This document shows, in pieces, positions 12,121-24,805 of a stretch of DNA of 64,000 nt. Every line of letters starts with the position of its first letter. The stretch's first letter is position 1. The stretch is from Tigriopus japonicus. Its lineage: Eukaryota; Arthropoda; Copepoda; Harpacticoida; Harpacticidae. Both the position numbers and the translations under genes were made by a program. The notes under the pieces are model-generated. The model ran no database searches. It was not told the origin of the DNA and saw only the letters and a list, made by a program, of their open reading frames with translations. The DNA lies in assembly GCA_010645155.1 (NCBI GenBank), contig JAAGOF010000231.1:110129-174128 (forward strand). The letters run 5' to 3'.

Positions 12121-13239
12121 CTAATTGTATACTGCCACATATTGTCACAATTTTTTCAATCTTGCTTTCTGTCCAAGATTTTATTTTTTCTTTCCTTCAG
12201 TGTCATTTAATTTGGATGGAAAGTCTTACACATAACGCAACGCTATGGACATTGGCAACATCTACTGTCAATTTCAGTCCTTTTCTTGTCCTCCCTCAAA
12301 CATTTTAAGACCTCTACTCTCCACTTGCATTTGGTTTTGTCGAGTTGGGTTTTGGTGAACATTGGCAGTCATAACTGCCACTTGGCAACGTTGCAACCTT
12401 GTAAACTCCACCAAACCTGTCCGTTGACCTATTTGATACGTGACTAGTCTATAACACCACCAACTGATTATAGATGACTTTTGATGCCGTCCATTTCCGT
12501 GACCCCTTGCAATCTTTCACAAATGACGTTCAGTTTTGGTGATATTGAAGCCCAAAGTTAGAGGATTCCTGCATGCATCGATGTGTAATTCGATTGTCGA
12601 CGAGAAAAAGTTAGCCTAAGGACAAATAATTTTTCAACATGTTCAAAGTCAGAAACATTTGACAAATAGAAAATAATATTTGCCATGAACCTAATCTTGT
12701 CTTGGATTTGACCAAATATTTGCCGTTTTGTTTCACGTGTAGACCAGCCTTAATTATGACATGGTACATCTTGCCATTTTGTCAGCAAGGTGTTTTTTGA
12801 GCTGGAGAAGTCTTTTTTTAATTCTAGAAACTTGAAGCCAGTTTTGAGATTTACAAACAATGCCAAACACTTAAATTCGTCTGATTATGTCACAACAAAA
12901 AACTCTATAATGTTCCTTAAAGCATTCTTAAAACAAATATTTGAAAATTTCCTTTGACTAAATTCTTAACTTAAGTAAGAGCAGTATTGTTCTAAAATAT
13001 TTTGGGAATCTACATGGCGCATCTATTTTCAACAGCTTTTTCGCTCAGCATTCTCAAGGACCAAACAGGAAAAGCATTAACTTAGATAAAAGTCTGAGTA
13101 GATTTCGACATTGACTTCGATCCTGGGGCCAAAATGGCCAGGGATTGTCAGAAACTAGCCCTCCATGAAAACATAAAAGTAATTAAAATTCTCAAGCCCA
13201 AGTCGCATTATTCGTTTTGACAGTAAGTGTTTTCATATA
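12121..13239. other. No gene seen
   Basis: AT-rich sequence without a supportable open reading frame, RNA gene or clear repeat structure. Confidence 0.4.
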
Positions 13240-15172
13240 CAGTCGAAACTCGATATAAGAAACTTTTCTGTCAGCGGCAAAATGTTGTTTATATCGAGAT
13301 TTTTCTTGTATTGAGGCTCAAGAAAATTGGCTCAAGAAAGATAGGAGTTGAACCTCACCTTTATATAACCCTATAAACTTACTTTTATTACAACACAATC
13401 CGACAATGACTCAAAAAATTAGCTTTTATATAATAGTTATTAAAACACAAATTTACATTACAAGTGCATGCATTTATATCTCTATTACAAAGCTTAAGAA
13501 CTTAATTCAATCTCATTTTGACAGAAAAAATTAAAGAAGAAAGGACAATTTTGTCATCATGATTGGTAAAGTACCTAACCCATACAGGGACAAACACCTT
13601 TATTTGAGCCTTCCACGCTTTCATACTGACGAAGTTTTTTTGCCATTTTTTGGAATATCTCAACTGCAAATCTCCTATTGGCAAGCGCACAGCTCTTGTT
13701 TACAAAAATCCGCTCGTCAGCTGCCCTCGTTGGAGGCTTGTCAACAAATCTCAAATGCTGTTCCTTCCTGTATGCGAGTGTTGTCGCTTTGTGCTGAAAT
13801 TGCTTGTATTGATCTAAAACAAGTAACTAATGTCAATAACAGAGCAATGGTCCCAGAAATTAAATGTTTGAGAAATAGTCGTGATGAACGAGTTCCAGAT
13901 TATGTTAATGATGTGGTTCCTAAAAACTATCTAAGTAACTTCCAGATCAAAAGTCGCAAATATGTGCTTAATATTTAAATATGGTGGGAAGGGGGTTTTC
14001 TTTGGTGTTTTATAGTTAATTTACATCCTTTTTGGTGCTGATATTACTCGATGCTAAAACTTCATGCCAAATTTCTTATATTGGGGAACATCTATTCCAT
14101 TTCTTTTAGTTCAATTTCCACCCCGGCATTCTTAGGTCACATTCTTTGTCGCTAAGTAATTTCAACAAGGCATTGTACATGTCAACTTTAATATGATTTA
14201 CACTGAGGGTCAATGTAACAACCGTGCTGCTTACTGTAAATGACGTTCGCATTAATTATCAAATGCTTTTTGTTTCTACTCAATTGTTCTCAAACCACAT
14301 GATAGCACATAATGAAAATGGCATTTTCATCAAAGAATCAATGCTCAATTATTAGCCTCTCATATGTAAAAAAAAACAAGTTGGAAGCCAATAAAAATGA
14401 AGCAACAGATCGTGCAAAGGTTATCCTTTTATCCTCTGACAGCCTTCATCAGATCCAACGATTGTTCACTATTGTTTAATTATATGCACCGTACATTTCA
14501 ATATTTTTTCTCTCTTTCTCTATTTTCATAACACACAACTGATAGTCTATACTGAAAGTCTCTAGGTCTTTCTCCCCATTTGGAAGCCTTCATCAACTCA
14601 TTTTACGGAAATTCGTCAAAATTTGGCCCAACATTTCACCACATTACCCTAAATCAACGAGCGGATGAACAGCAATCACTCGAAGCCTTGTTTTGAATTT
14701 TCAAGCGCTCTCGCGCCGGCCCGACATCAGCTGGGGCTACTTCAACTTGCCAATTCTCAGTTTGACTTTAAATTTGAGAGACTTTCTTGGGTTCGCATGA
14801 CACTTCTTTGGATTGCTTATTTTCCACTAGGTTTTGCTTTGGCCGACACACAATTTTTTTCACTCTCAAGCATTGTAAATTGTTGGCAAAATGGACTTTC
14901 ATTATTTTCTATAATTGTCAAAAAAATATTTTTTTAAACTTTAAGTCATTAAAATAGTTATTGATGAGTGGCATGTTGGACACTTTATGGCGATTTTAGG
15001 GTTCAAAATGCAATTTTTCGTTCTTTTGGCTGAAACTTCAAAAAGGGCAAGTTGTTTTTTTCAAAAGAGGCGCCAGGCGCGAGAGCCCAAAAAAGTGCGC
15101 AAAAGGCACCCTAAAAGGCGCAAAGTTTGCGCAAAAGCGCAAGACATGGAAGCACTGCATCGATCCTCTTAT
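13240..15172 (+). mobile_element. pogo/Tigger-like DNA element, copy 1
   Basis: It starts at CAGTCGAAACTCGATATAAG directly after a TA dinucleotide (13238-13239). This is the terminal inverted repeat style of pogo/Tigger elements, which target TA. A second copy lies inverted at about 62290-63288. The copies align in two blocks: 13240-13677 with 63288-62820, and about 14762-15172 with about 62800-62430. Between them copy 1 has about 1.08 kb absent from copy 2. The right terminus is missing here, so this copy is truncated. The extra segment holds a 139-codon frame (13559-13978) with no transposase motif that I recognise. Confidence 0.7.
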
Positions 15173-16702
15173 CTCCTTCTTCAAGAAACATTGGTAAACA
15201 TGTGAAATGGGATTGACCATAGACCCCTGAATTCCTAGTCTGCGCTGCCGCCGCCAATCATCAGATTCTCTTACATCAGTGGGGAAGAAACAGATTGTGG
15301 CGGGAGGACAAAACTGTCCAAGAAAAGTACTTGCCGAAACTTGGGTCTACTTGGGTGCCTGTACAAGTATTTTTCCCACCTTACAGGTTTGCCAAATTTG
15401 CTAGGAATGTATGAATGATGAATGAACCTTCGGCATCAGAATTTCAATTAACCAGAAAGTTTCAGCGAAATAGGGCCCATGCCCTTGTTAGGATGGATTT
15501 TTAGATGAAAATACACAATTCAAAGCTTTTGTATCGAGAAATGCAAAAGCTTTTGAGAATATTTCAAAAAAAAAAAAGAGTTGGCATCTTATATTTTTTT
15601 CTAGCAACTCTGAGTGACCGAGCTTGTTCCCAAGTGTGACTGTTAAATCTCATTCTTGATTGGCCCGAAAAGTGTATTCATGTGTGGCTTAGAACGGAAA
15701 CTAAAGAAAAAAATATGGTTTTGCAAATGCTTTCCAAATCAAAATATTTTTTGTTTCACTTCCACTGTTTGTTGCTAAATTATTAAGGTCAAAAGATCAT
15801 TGAAAATGCAACTTGACATTCTTTTCTTCTAAGTCACACTGCAAGCATCTGAAATCTTCTAAGAGCAACTGCCGGCAACTGCATCTTCCAATGTTCCTTG
15901 AGCTTGCCAAGTGTATTGGTGTATTGCCCAAGTAATGCTTGTCAACAACTTGTGCTTGGGGTGTCTATGATGACTCATTACTTGCCCAAGTCACATCACT
16001 ACTGAGGATAGGAAGAATATAAACAATGGCAAAAACTGAAACGAAAAAATTCAGTTTTTCTAAAAACATCGAACATCTGTTATTCATACATTATTAACCT
16101 ATTTTTCTTCAATCATTCTCATCTTCACGGAAATTTAAAAATCTGGAATTTTTTTGCCTCATAAATTTCACCTTTTCTGCTCTCCCCTGAACTACTTCAG
16201 GTTTTTCACTTCATTTCAACATTATACGGCTTTATCCCTGAATTTCAATATTTTTGCCTTTATTTTTTAACAATAAAATATTAGTTAGACTTTTTTCCGA
16301 CATTGTTTTCGGACTTCATTAATCACACATTCCTTTACTTAGGACTTCGTTGGTTCCTTCCTCGTGATTATTCAATGGATCAATGGTCTTTTTTCCTTTC
16401 AAAAGAATCACATGTAACTTATTTCACATTTCCAGCCGTGCAACACCAAAAGTTTAACGTTCGGTTGAAAAGGGATTCTATATTTCTAGTATTTAAGTCA
16501 AAATTAGCAGCCATTGACAATATCTGAAGAAAACAATTTCATGTACAAAGTCTACAAATCCACAGTTGCCACTTCAATTGTGTTTCGCTAGTTGGCACAA
16601 TCTTAAAGCCATGCTTTTCTGACGAGGTCCCAATATTATTAGCCTAAATTGACACTTGAGGACCTATTTTCGGCTAGATAGAAACCATTTATCATTCCTT
16701 AC
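15173..16702. other. No gene seen
   Basis: Apart from AT-rich low-complexity stretches I see nothing supportable. If the minus-strand gene at 17.2 kb continues within the window, its next exon would lie here or further left, but no conserved-looking exon was recognised. Confidence 0.35.
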
Positions 16703-17165
16703 CTCCTTGCTTGACGTTCCCACTTCCGACGTTGGAGGAGTCTGGCAGAGTTCCTGTGGCGGCAGAGCCATTTGATTCCAAGGTCAAGCTCTCAATAATG
16801 GAACTTTGACATTCACTGCCACTCCCACTTTCAAGTACTCCACGATTAGGCGGGGTAGGACCACGGGGAGCCCCAATGGCAGGAAGCAGAGATCGCTTGA
16901 ATAGTGCCTTATTGGCGGGTGCAGTGCTTGGTGGTGGCATTCCCGGAACGGCTCCACGTACCGAAGTCCCACTGGCTTGAGCCCTACCGCGAGAGTTCGT
17001 TTGCTCACTTCCAGTTTCTCCGGACGTCTGTCTTGTGGGAGGACCTCCCCTACCAGACGAACGGCCAGGCCCTGGTGGAGGTGGTGTTGCAGCCAGCGGT
17101 GGCGATTCCATTTTCCTTGGGGGAGGAGGCCCACGCTCCGTGGAGGAGTTGGCTCTTCCCGTCAT
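16703..17165 (-). CDS. 5' coding exon of an unrecognised proline/glycine-rich protein
   Basis: The exon opens at ATG 17165-17163 and reads 154 codons to a good splice donor (GGAG|GTAAGG, exon end 16703). It is preceded by a plausible 5'-UTR intron (17268-17169) with donor GGTAAGTAT and acceptor GTGTAG three bases before the ATG. The protein is low complexity: residues 14-50 are rich in Pro and Gly (PPPPRK, PPPPGPG, GRGG), followed by Ser/Gly/Thr-rich sequence. It is predicted to be disordered and has no domain, signal peptide or membrane segment. The composition (GC-rich, biased against stops) and the flanking splice sites argue for a real gene. I do not recognise the family. Confidence 0.55.
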
Positions 17166-17168
17166 TGC

Positions 17169-17268
17169 CTACACACGAACACGATAATGAACTTTTGGAT
17201 AATGATAAAGTATCCCCAAAACCTCTGCATAAGCTAATAACATGGTATGGTGATGGTTGAATACTTAC
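17169..17268 (-). other. Predicted 5'-UTR intron of the proline-rich gene
   Basis: Donor GT at 17268-17267 in CGGTAAGTAT and acceptor AG at 17170-17169, just upstream of the start codon. At 100 nt it matches the size of other short introns in the window. It implies a noncoding exon upstream of 17269. Confidence 0.5.
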
Positions 17269-17269
17269 C

Positions 17270-18139
17270 GTATCAGTGAAACCTACACACTTTCCTACGC
17301 ATCAACAGTGTAACACTGCCAAGCACAAAACAGTTTATCTTTCAATTCAGTTATACGTTCCAGTTCTAATTACTAGAAACCTGTTCACATTGAACTGGTT
17401 TAAATTCGAAAATCTTTGAAAACCAGGGAGGCCAATTTGTTGACTCTATCGTTCGGTTCCACGTCACAATTTTATAGCAAAGGTGGTCCAAATCATCCTG
17501 AGTTTGAGCTAAAATTGCTCTGAATTTCTGACTTTGGAATATTCGTTTTTTTTCCTTCACAATCTACTTTTTCATACCTAGGGCCCGGATAGATATGATT
17601 TTAGATTGCCAGACATCACTATTAGTGTTGTGTTTCAAACCAGGAGTGCTGCCATTTTTGACTCGGAATTACATCGCTGGTTAAAAGGGCAGGTTGTAAT
17701 ACTGATGGAATCAAAGAAGCTGTTTGGTTGTTTGTTTGGAAATTTGTTTGGGATTTTAAGATATTTGATTGGCAATATTTGCTTCCTTTTCAAATAATTA
17801 CGGTGTTGCCAAAATGTCAAAACGTTTAAGATGAACCATTATTACATCTATTGGACTCAATTTTGAAAACAGAAACATGTAGTTACATCCAATTGGTTGG
17901 TTCTCAAGATATGGAATTACATACTTTGGGACTTATAATTGTGGTAGGGAGGGGGCTACGGGCAACAAACTAATGTTGTTCTAATGTTCTTAATGTTTAA
18001 CTGTCTTCTCAAAATATGATTTGACAAAATGTTCATTGAGATTTCTCCGCATTTTTGTTGTATTTATGTACATTATGTGTTATGTGATGTGTAATCACAA
18101 CAGTTCTGTGTCTGCCAATTTTGGGTCGCAGGTTATCAT
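17270..18139. other. No gene seen
   Basis: Probable promoter and 5' region of the minus-strand proline-rich gene. No further exon or repeat could be supported. Confidence 0.35.
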
Positions 18140-18666
18140 TAGGGCCCGGAAATATTTTTTTTTAAATATAAAATATTTCTCCGTTTTTCGTCGATTTTTT
18201 TAACATTTCATTTGTTTCAAGGAAAAAAACAATATTTTCTCGAATATTTGAGTCAGACAAAATATTTCAGGCAAAATTGAGGAAAATAAATGAACCAATG
18301 CTCAAAACGGCTTACCCAAAATGAACCCAAAATATAAAAAAATCTTTACTAAATGGCATTTATACCGAGATTAGACATTTACAACCAAAGCTACTGCCAT
18401 ACACGAAAAACTGCGCCATCTATTGAGACAAATTGAAAACTGTATTGTTACATCAATTACATGTATGCTTCCAAAAACGGCCAACTGAATCAAATTAACC
18501 AATAACAAATTTTAAAAATCGGTGCACAAAGACAAAAACACCAAATAATGGCGTTGTCAAAACAATATTTCTTCAATATAGGGCTTTTTCCCAAATATTT
18601 TGGGCTTTTGAAGAAAATATATATTTTATAGTTTGTCACTTTTTTGCAAATATTTTTTGGGCCCTA
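18140..18666. mobile_element. hAT-type MITE with perfect 8-bp target duplication, copy 1
   Basis: The 527-bp element begins TAGGGCCCGGAAATATTTTT and ends AAATATTTTTTGGGCCCTA, so the termini are inverted repeats. It is flanked on both sides by GTTATCAT (18132-18139 and 18667-18674), a perfect 8-bp duplication as produced by hAT transposases. There is no coding capacity. A sister copy starts at 26673 inside the spectrin-like gene. Confidence 0.9.
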
Positions 18667-19280
18667 GTTATCATACTCCCCTCCCCCTTTTACTTTGAGG
18701 TATAACAAATTTCCATTTCTTGTGGATATTTCGATGTTGGATATTAGGGACGAAAATGTTCATATCTGAAGAGACAGAAAAGGGAGGTTTTGCACGATCA
18801 ATGCTTACAAAATCATGCTTTCCGTCCAAATCCAAAGATCTATAGATCTATACGTAGATCTACAGATCTACATCTAAATTATATTCCTCGTTTGGCTGAC
18901 CTTTTCAAATTTAGCTCTCTTTTAACCAGCTGCCGGTAAAACCGGTTCCAATTAAGTATTTTTGTTTTTATACATTCAATGTAAATACTGTAGGATTCCA
19001 ATAATAAAATGGACGCTTCCAATTTGATAGTCTTGACTCAAGTGTGGTTTATTTATAGCACGAGTTTTATCTGGGTGAGCGAGACAGACAGACATGAAGA
19101 AGGAAAGCGAACATGCATGAGAATCTTCCCTCACCCCCCAAAAAAATATTGATATATTTGTTTTAGATTTCTTTTTAAAATAAACAATTACGTCCTTTTT
19201 TCCAATCAAAGCAAAAGCACTTGTAAAACTGAGGCATGATATGACAATGATTTGAAGAGAGAAAAAAATGGATCCGGCAA
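18667..19280. other. No gene; short GATC-rich palindrome
   Basis: No gene is visible. Around 18836-18873 the sequence alternates AGATCTA-type units around a central TACGTA, forming an imperfect palindrome. Confidence 0.4.
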
Positions 19281-20460
19281 TCACTTTAAGGTTGAACAAA
19301 ATATGTTTGGAATGATCTTGAAAGCCACTTTTCTATTGGCGCGTATACGTGAGCTCCGACGGGGTAAATCAGATGCCATGGTCCCAATGTTGATCGGGGG
19401 AACAGGCATGGGTGTTGAGGATATCCGCAAGTAATGACGATTTCGGCGAAAATCTCCTCCAGATGTCCTAATGATGTAAGAACGGCCTTTCTCATGACGT
19501 TCAAGGACTAGGCCTCCAATCGACCAATTCCCATCAAAAGGAGATTGATACGAAACACTATCACCCGGTGATAAAGGAGGAAGATCTTGACCTTGCGTCG
19601 CTTTGATGGAACAGTCACGAGAGTGTTGTCGTGCCGTGGCGAATTCGTCTAATGAGGATTCAGGGGAACGAGCATCCGGCAATGGTCCACGGATATTTCG
19701 ACCAAAGAATCCAAATGCCGGACTGAACCCATCGGTGCGAGGCATGGATCGCCAAGCTTCTGCCTCTCGGAACGATTATTCATTCAAATGTACTTTCTTC
19801 AACAAAGCCTTCATGGACTTAACAGCCGCTTCCGCCAAACCATTACTTCGAGCGTTGTAAGGAGAAGATGTGTCATGTCGAATATTGTTTGACAGACAAA
19901 ATTCTTCAAATTTTTGCCTGAATAGTGGGCGCCATTATCGCTCTAAAGCCATTTAGGAAATCCATAGTCTAAAAACCATCGAGTCAATGATTCACATATT
20001 GCAGACGTGGTCAATGATCGGAGGCGTTGGACAAATGGATATCCACTAAAGCGATCGACTAGAAACAAGAAGTGATAGCCCTCAATTTCGAACAAGTCAA
20101 CTGAAACCTTTTCTACTTCCGAGATAATAGGCTCCATTGGGAGAGATGGTCACTTGGCATATTTTGCCAACATTGGGTCAAATGTATAGTTGTCTTGCAA
20201 GGGTCAAAGTCTTTGAAATGCCAGAATGAAATGCTTGTAAGAGGTTGATAATTGTAGAGCGAGCAGGGCGAGGGTTGACGAGTCGCATCCCATGAAGAAT
20301 GAAATTGTCTTCAATCCTCAAACCATCAAACAGAGACGTAAAATCACTGAAGTTAAATGATAACGAACCTGACCTCACGCAGTCATGTAGAAGGTGATAT
20401 TCCAAATCCATATTTCTGACAAATATATCAAGCGCTGGATCCGATGTATACAAAGCCGCA
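19281..20460 (-). mobile_element. Degenerate gypsy integrase region
   Basis: On the minus strand the pieces read integrase zinc-binding region (20453-20178, with LLQAFHSGISKTLTLARQ), integrase core start (20137-19943, VDLFEIEGYHFLFLVDRFSG containing the first catalytic Asp), then DNGAHYSG (second Asp) and NGLAEAAVKSMK (third catalytic Glu). A C-terminal tail (19745-19281) carries FGRNIRGPLP and an Arg/Ser-rich end. Stops and frame changes separate the pieces. No RT, gag or LTRs were seen here, so this is a 3' pol fragment. Confidence 0.82.
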
Positions 20461-21887
20461 CAAACGTGTATGTGAATCTTGGAGCTGTTGTCTTGTTTCA
20501 GTGGAAACTTCAGCTGACGCGTAGCCCAAGAAGGCCCTTAAAACGGTGCTGCTCTGCAGTTAATTTGAACAAAATTGCCAAAAGACGATACAAAAAGGTG
20601 TTTGATAGCAAACACCACTTGAGAACAAAGTTGCAGCATGAGATAACGCTCCTTTTCCTGCCACCAATTTCCATACTGATGTTTTCTGTTCTCCGGAATT
20701 AGTCGAAAATTGAGGTGCTTCAGATCAATGTCTCGCACAAAACTGAGAATGGATCTCAATTAAACGCATGTATAACTTGAATATGATAATCCCAACTTCA
20801 GACAATGGGTTCAATTATACATGGATCATGAAAATTGAGCGAGTTTTTGGAAAACTATGGCCTTGTTATTAACAACAAAACTTACACCCAAGCATCCGCA
20901 CTCTTCCCATAAAAACCTCATTTTTGGTCAATATTTTACCGTCTGAAATGCTTGAAGTCCATTAGATGCCAAGTATTAACATTTTGATAGGCCAAACCGA
21001 GAGAAAGCACAATATTGAACAAATTATTCATCAACTTATAGTTGAGTCGTTGATGATTCCCTCTGAATGATTATTCATGCAGAATGAAGTAAAGAACAGA
21101 TCACCTTCATGGAGCACTATATTCTTCACTTTGATGGTGTTGTTTGGTACTTATAATGTGAAACCATTGGTATTTCAGGATAAGTTGAATGGGGTTGATA
21201 ATGAGTGGTGAACGTGATTTACCCAGGAAAGGGTTGCATTTAATTATCTCTAAGAGACAGATACACATACCAGAATGATGTCTAGACAATTCATCCACTG
21301 ATTTAGTATAAAATGTTGAACATTGAGTCCATAACACTTCCCTATTGTTCACTCCATAGGGCCTCATTGGGCTCTCAAAAACAACAACAAACAGCTGTCT
21401 TCGCATCCTCTTCTGTAAGTATATCCATGGCCTTGTTTACTGGTGTAATTGGCCACAGGTTGCGTGAAAAAGCAAATATTTCCGAAGAATATTGTAATCT
21501 TACAATATTCTAATATAAAAATTTTATTTATTCTAATATTCTCCACATACTTGCCCAAACAACTGGAAGATACAAATGAAGGTGCACAAGACAAATCTTC
21601 GATGCCAAATCCTTTAATAGTGTGATTAATGCTTGTGAGGTAGGTACCATCTTCATTGAACATCTTAGTATAATTTGAGAGAAGCAAAGCGTAGACAAGA
21701 GGTCGCATTGCTAAAACACTTAATGTTTTTCAAAAATTTGCCTTCTACGAATATGTTTGTTTGGGCAAGTTTCAACTAGTCGCTGATGATAAACGGCCCT
21801 GGCTGCCCACAATGAAATTTCACGACCAGCCTGCTCCAGTATCTCCACTCTGGGACCCCTGTGGCTTCTTGATTTCTTCATCATAAT
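20461..21887. other. No gene seen
   Basis: The open frames here show no recognisable domain. The left end may still contain eroded gypsy sequence. Confidence 0.35.
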
Positions 21888-22413
21888 TAGGGACGGGCAG
21901 AAAGTGCAAATAATCTTACCCTTTTTGTTACCAAAAGTGCAAATAATCTTACCCTTTTAGTTACCTAAAGTTGCAAAAAAATGTGCCAAAAAGTGCTAAA
22001 CAAAGTGCAGAAAAATATTGAAAGTGCAAATAAATGTAACAAAAGAGCAAAGAAATGTCAAAACGAGCAAAGAAATGTCAAAACGAGCAAAGAAATGTCA
22101 AAAAAGAGCAAATACATGTCAAAAAGAGCAAATAACTTGCATTTGGACCGTCTTCATGGAGAGAGAACGTCTTTCATGGAGAACCCACGGCTCCTTATTG
22201 AGCAGGAGAAAGTCATTTACAAGTTCTAAAGACATTTGAGACTAGTTTGAGGTGAAGAGACAATGCCGCACAAGTAATAGAGTTCTATTGATTAGGTCAC
22301 TAGCAAAAAGGATGTAAAGTCATGAAAAATACTCCAGTCAACAATCTTCTGAATTTTTCATTTCTAAGGTAGTCTCGTGGATGTATGTACCTAAAATATT
22401 AGGCCCGTCCGTA
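21888..22413. mobile_element. hAT-like MITE with internal GCAAA(G/T)AA tandem repeats
   Basis: Imperfect terminal inverted repeats (TAGGGACGGGC at 21888-21898; TACGGACGGGC on the reverse strand at 22413-22403) bound a 526-bp noncoding element. The flanking octamers ATCATAAT and GTGATAAC match at 5 of 8 positions, compatible with an eroded 8-bp target duplication. The left half is built of short repeats such as AGCAAAGAAATGTCAAAACG (about 22040-22110), which create spurious Lys-rich open frames. Confidence 0.6.
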
Positions 22414-24784
22414 GTGATAACAATTTGAACAGATCCCACAAGGCTAAATCAACATCATCACTGCTAAGTTCGCATCTTTTATGATGTTCATGCCCTTATG
22501 GTGTGAAACCATCAAAAGAAGTCCAACCAAGGGAGGATTGGAGCAGGCAATTTCCATCTCCCTATTAGGTCTTGGAGCCCTTTTCAAGGGTTGATCTTGA
22601 GATCATTCAAATCAAATTGTTCCGGTATCCATTTCAAGACAAACCTTGCAAACTAGGCACATTGAAACACATTTTTACATACCCGTAGAAAAAAGGCAAC
22701 CAAATTTCCACTTTTTTGCTCAGGAACCATGAACCAACCGATAGGCAAAAGGTGTATAATCAATTATAAGGATTGAACAAAAGACTAGAACAAGAAATTT
22801 AACAACCATGACTCCCAGCACAGTCATTGACGCTAGCAAGTAGATGGGAGGCACTTATTGGGTTCGAGGTTTCCTTCACTGCATACCTTGACCAAGACGT
22901 GTCAAAACTCAGCGTGAAGGCTCTCTTGCGCTTGTTCAGCGTTAATTTCCATATTTTTCCCGCCTTTGGAGACAACGGACGAGACCAAATGATCCAAAAC
23001 CAGAGGAACTTCGGTGGTTAGCGACATCCCACTCTCCCGCTAAGCAATCCAAAAATTTCGTGCACACTCCTCAAGTGAAGGAATATCAACCAAACTCATG
23101 CTGTACACAGAGTTGAGCTCGTGAAAACATCGAAACACTTATGCGTATTTTCCACCCTCGATTCTCCTCCAGAAGACTAAGGGTGTCCACATTCCGAGGC
23201 AAGCTTTGACATTCATTCCCCTCAAAGCCAGATCCGTGGTAGCGCTCCTCGCGCACATGAAGTCGTTTGGGCCACCACGTGACAGAAGGAATCTTTGGGA
23301 TCATTTTGGAATACGTATTGTACTATCCCAAGTATGCACTATCCCAAGACGGATATGGAGCCAAGGAAGTGCAAACACTTGTAGGAGGGGACTGGATTAT
23401 TTTACTGGCCTTATTTCACCTCATTTCACCCCAACACTCATTCTCTCACAAGCAAAAGATGCTAGGGTGTGTGCTGGCATGATTTCCCAATCCACATACA
23501 AGATTGAAGCATTTGAGATCCTGGGAATAAATGTCTTCGAGATTGTCGCCAAAACTTTACTTCAATTTCGCTGCAACATCTTGATGTGCTCTTACGTTTT
23601 TCCTTTACAGGTGCAATAGCCAAAAGAAACGTCTGTTTGACCCCTAAACTTTTTTAATGATGAATTTCATCATTAACTCAGTTTATTCATCTTGGAACTT
23701 CGCAGACCAACAGTAAACACAACAAAACTTCTTGACTTTAATTACACTTAATCACATTCTACAAAACGACAAAACAATTTCCACAAAAAGAACTGAATTG
23801 CGCAATGTACAAACTGAACAAACTGAACAAAGTAACATCAATTGGAAGGTTCCAATTTGGACTTACACAACCTTTAGAATTCGTTAATGAATCATAGAGG
23901 TCATAGAGACACAGGCATAGAGAACTCTGGTCTAGGCTTGCCAAAAATTGTCTGAGTTTTCATGGACCAGATTTTTCAAAAATCCAGCATTTAAGACCAA
24001 TGGCATATGTTGAGGATTATTCTAAAAGCAAAAGGAGGAACTGGATTCTTTCAAATATATTTTTTCTAGGTTTGGCCCCAGGAATAGCCAAATCTCTGGC
24101 AAAAAATAACAACCTAGGCATTAGATTAATTGACTATTCTGAATTTGGATTATTTTTGATTTTTTGCAAACAAATCAAGCATGGCCAACACAACTTCAAA
24201 GTACTGATTGATCCAAAGATCAATCAATTGAACAAATGATAACAATTTCTGAGTTGGCACGAAACCTATTTGGCTCTAATGATTTCTTTGGGTAGTAGGT
24301 AGAAAAGAAAGAGAAATGATGCATTTTTGTCTGAAGAAACACATTTTTACTCATCTTGGTAGGAGCTTAAAGGTCCTTTTGTCAGTGGGAGCCAGTTTTA
24401 ATAACTGATTTAAGTCCTGATTTACACTCCCTTTGCTTCTTGATTTGGTTTGTTTCATGAAGACACATCAAGAGATGAAAATAGATATATTAAACTTAAA
24501 ACAAATCCAAAAAAGGGGTTCAGGGAAAGAAACAATTATTTGGATATTTTATGAATTTGCATACCTTTAAGCACCTTTTAAGGCAAACAAATAGCTTAGA
24601 ATGAAAAGCTCCAACAGCTCCTACTTACAGAATTCCGCCACGAAACCTCGGAAGTATGTGGCCGATCAGTCTTCATTCCAGACTTAGTCGCTTTCGCACA
24701 AATCATGCGCTTTTTGGGCCTAGTTTGCGCGAAAAAGAACTTCTTTACAATCGATGATGAGAAAGAGCGAGACAACTAAATAAT
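22414..24784. other. No gene supported
   Basis: Several open frames exist (for example 23206-23619 plus and 24000-24239 plus), but none shows a domain, a repeat or a convincing exon structure. The right end is the 3' flank of the spectrin-like gene. Confidence 0.35.
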
Positions 24785-24790
24785 TTTATT
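24785..24790 (-). promoter_or_regulatory. Polyadenylation signal AATAAA of the spectrin-like gene
   Basis: AATAAA on the minus strand, 16 nt after the TGA stop codon at 24808-24806. Confidence 0.6.
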
Positions 24791-24805
24791 TCTTTAAGTT
24801 AGCCA

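Noticed and set aside
22018..22239. Lysine/asparagine-rich protein
   Set aside because: Translation of the AGCAAAGAAATG tandem repeat of a hAT-like MITE.
24000..24239. 79-residue plus-strand protein
   Set aside because: Opens with ATG but shows no domain, splice context or conservation evidence that I can see. Left unannotated.
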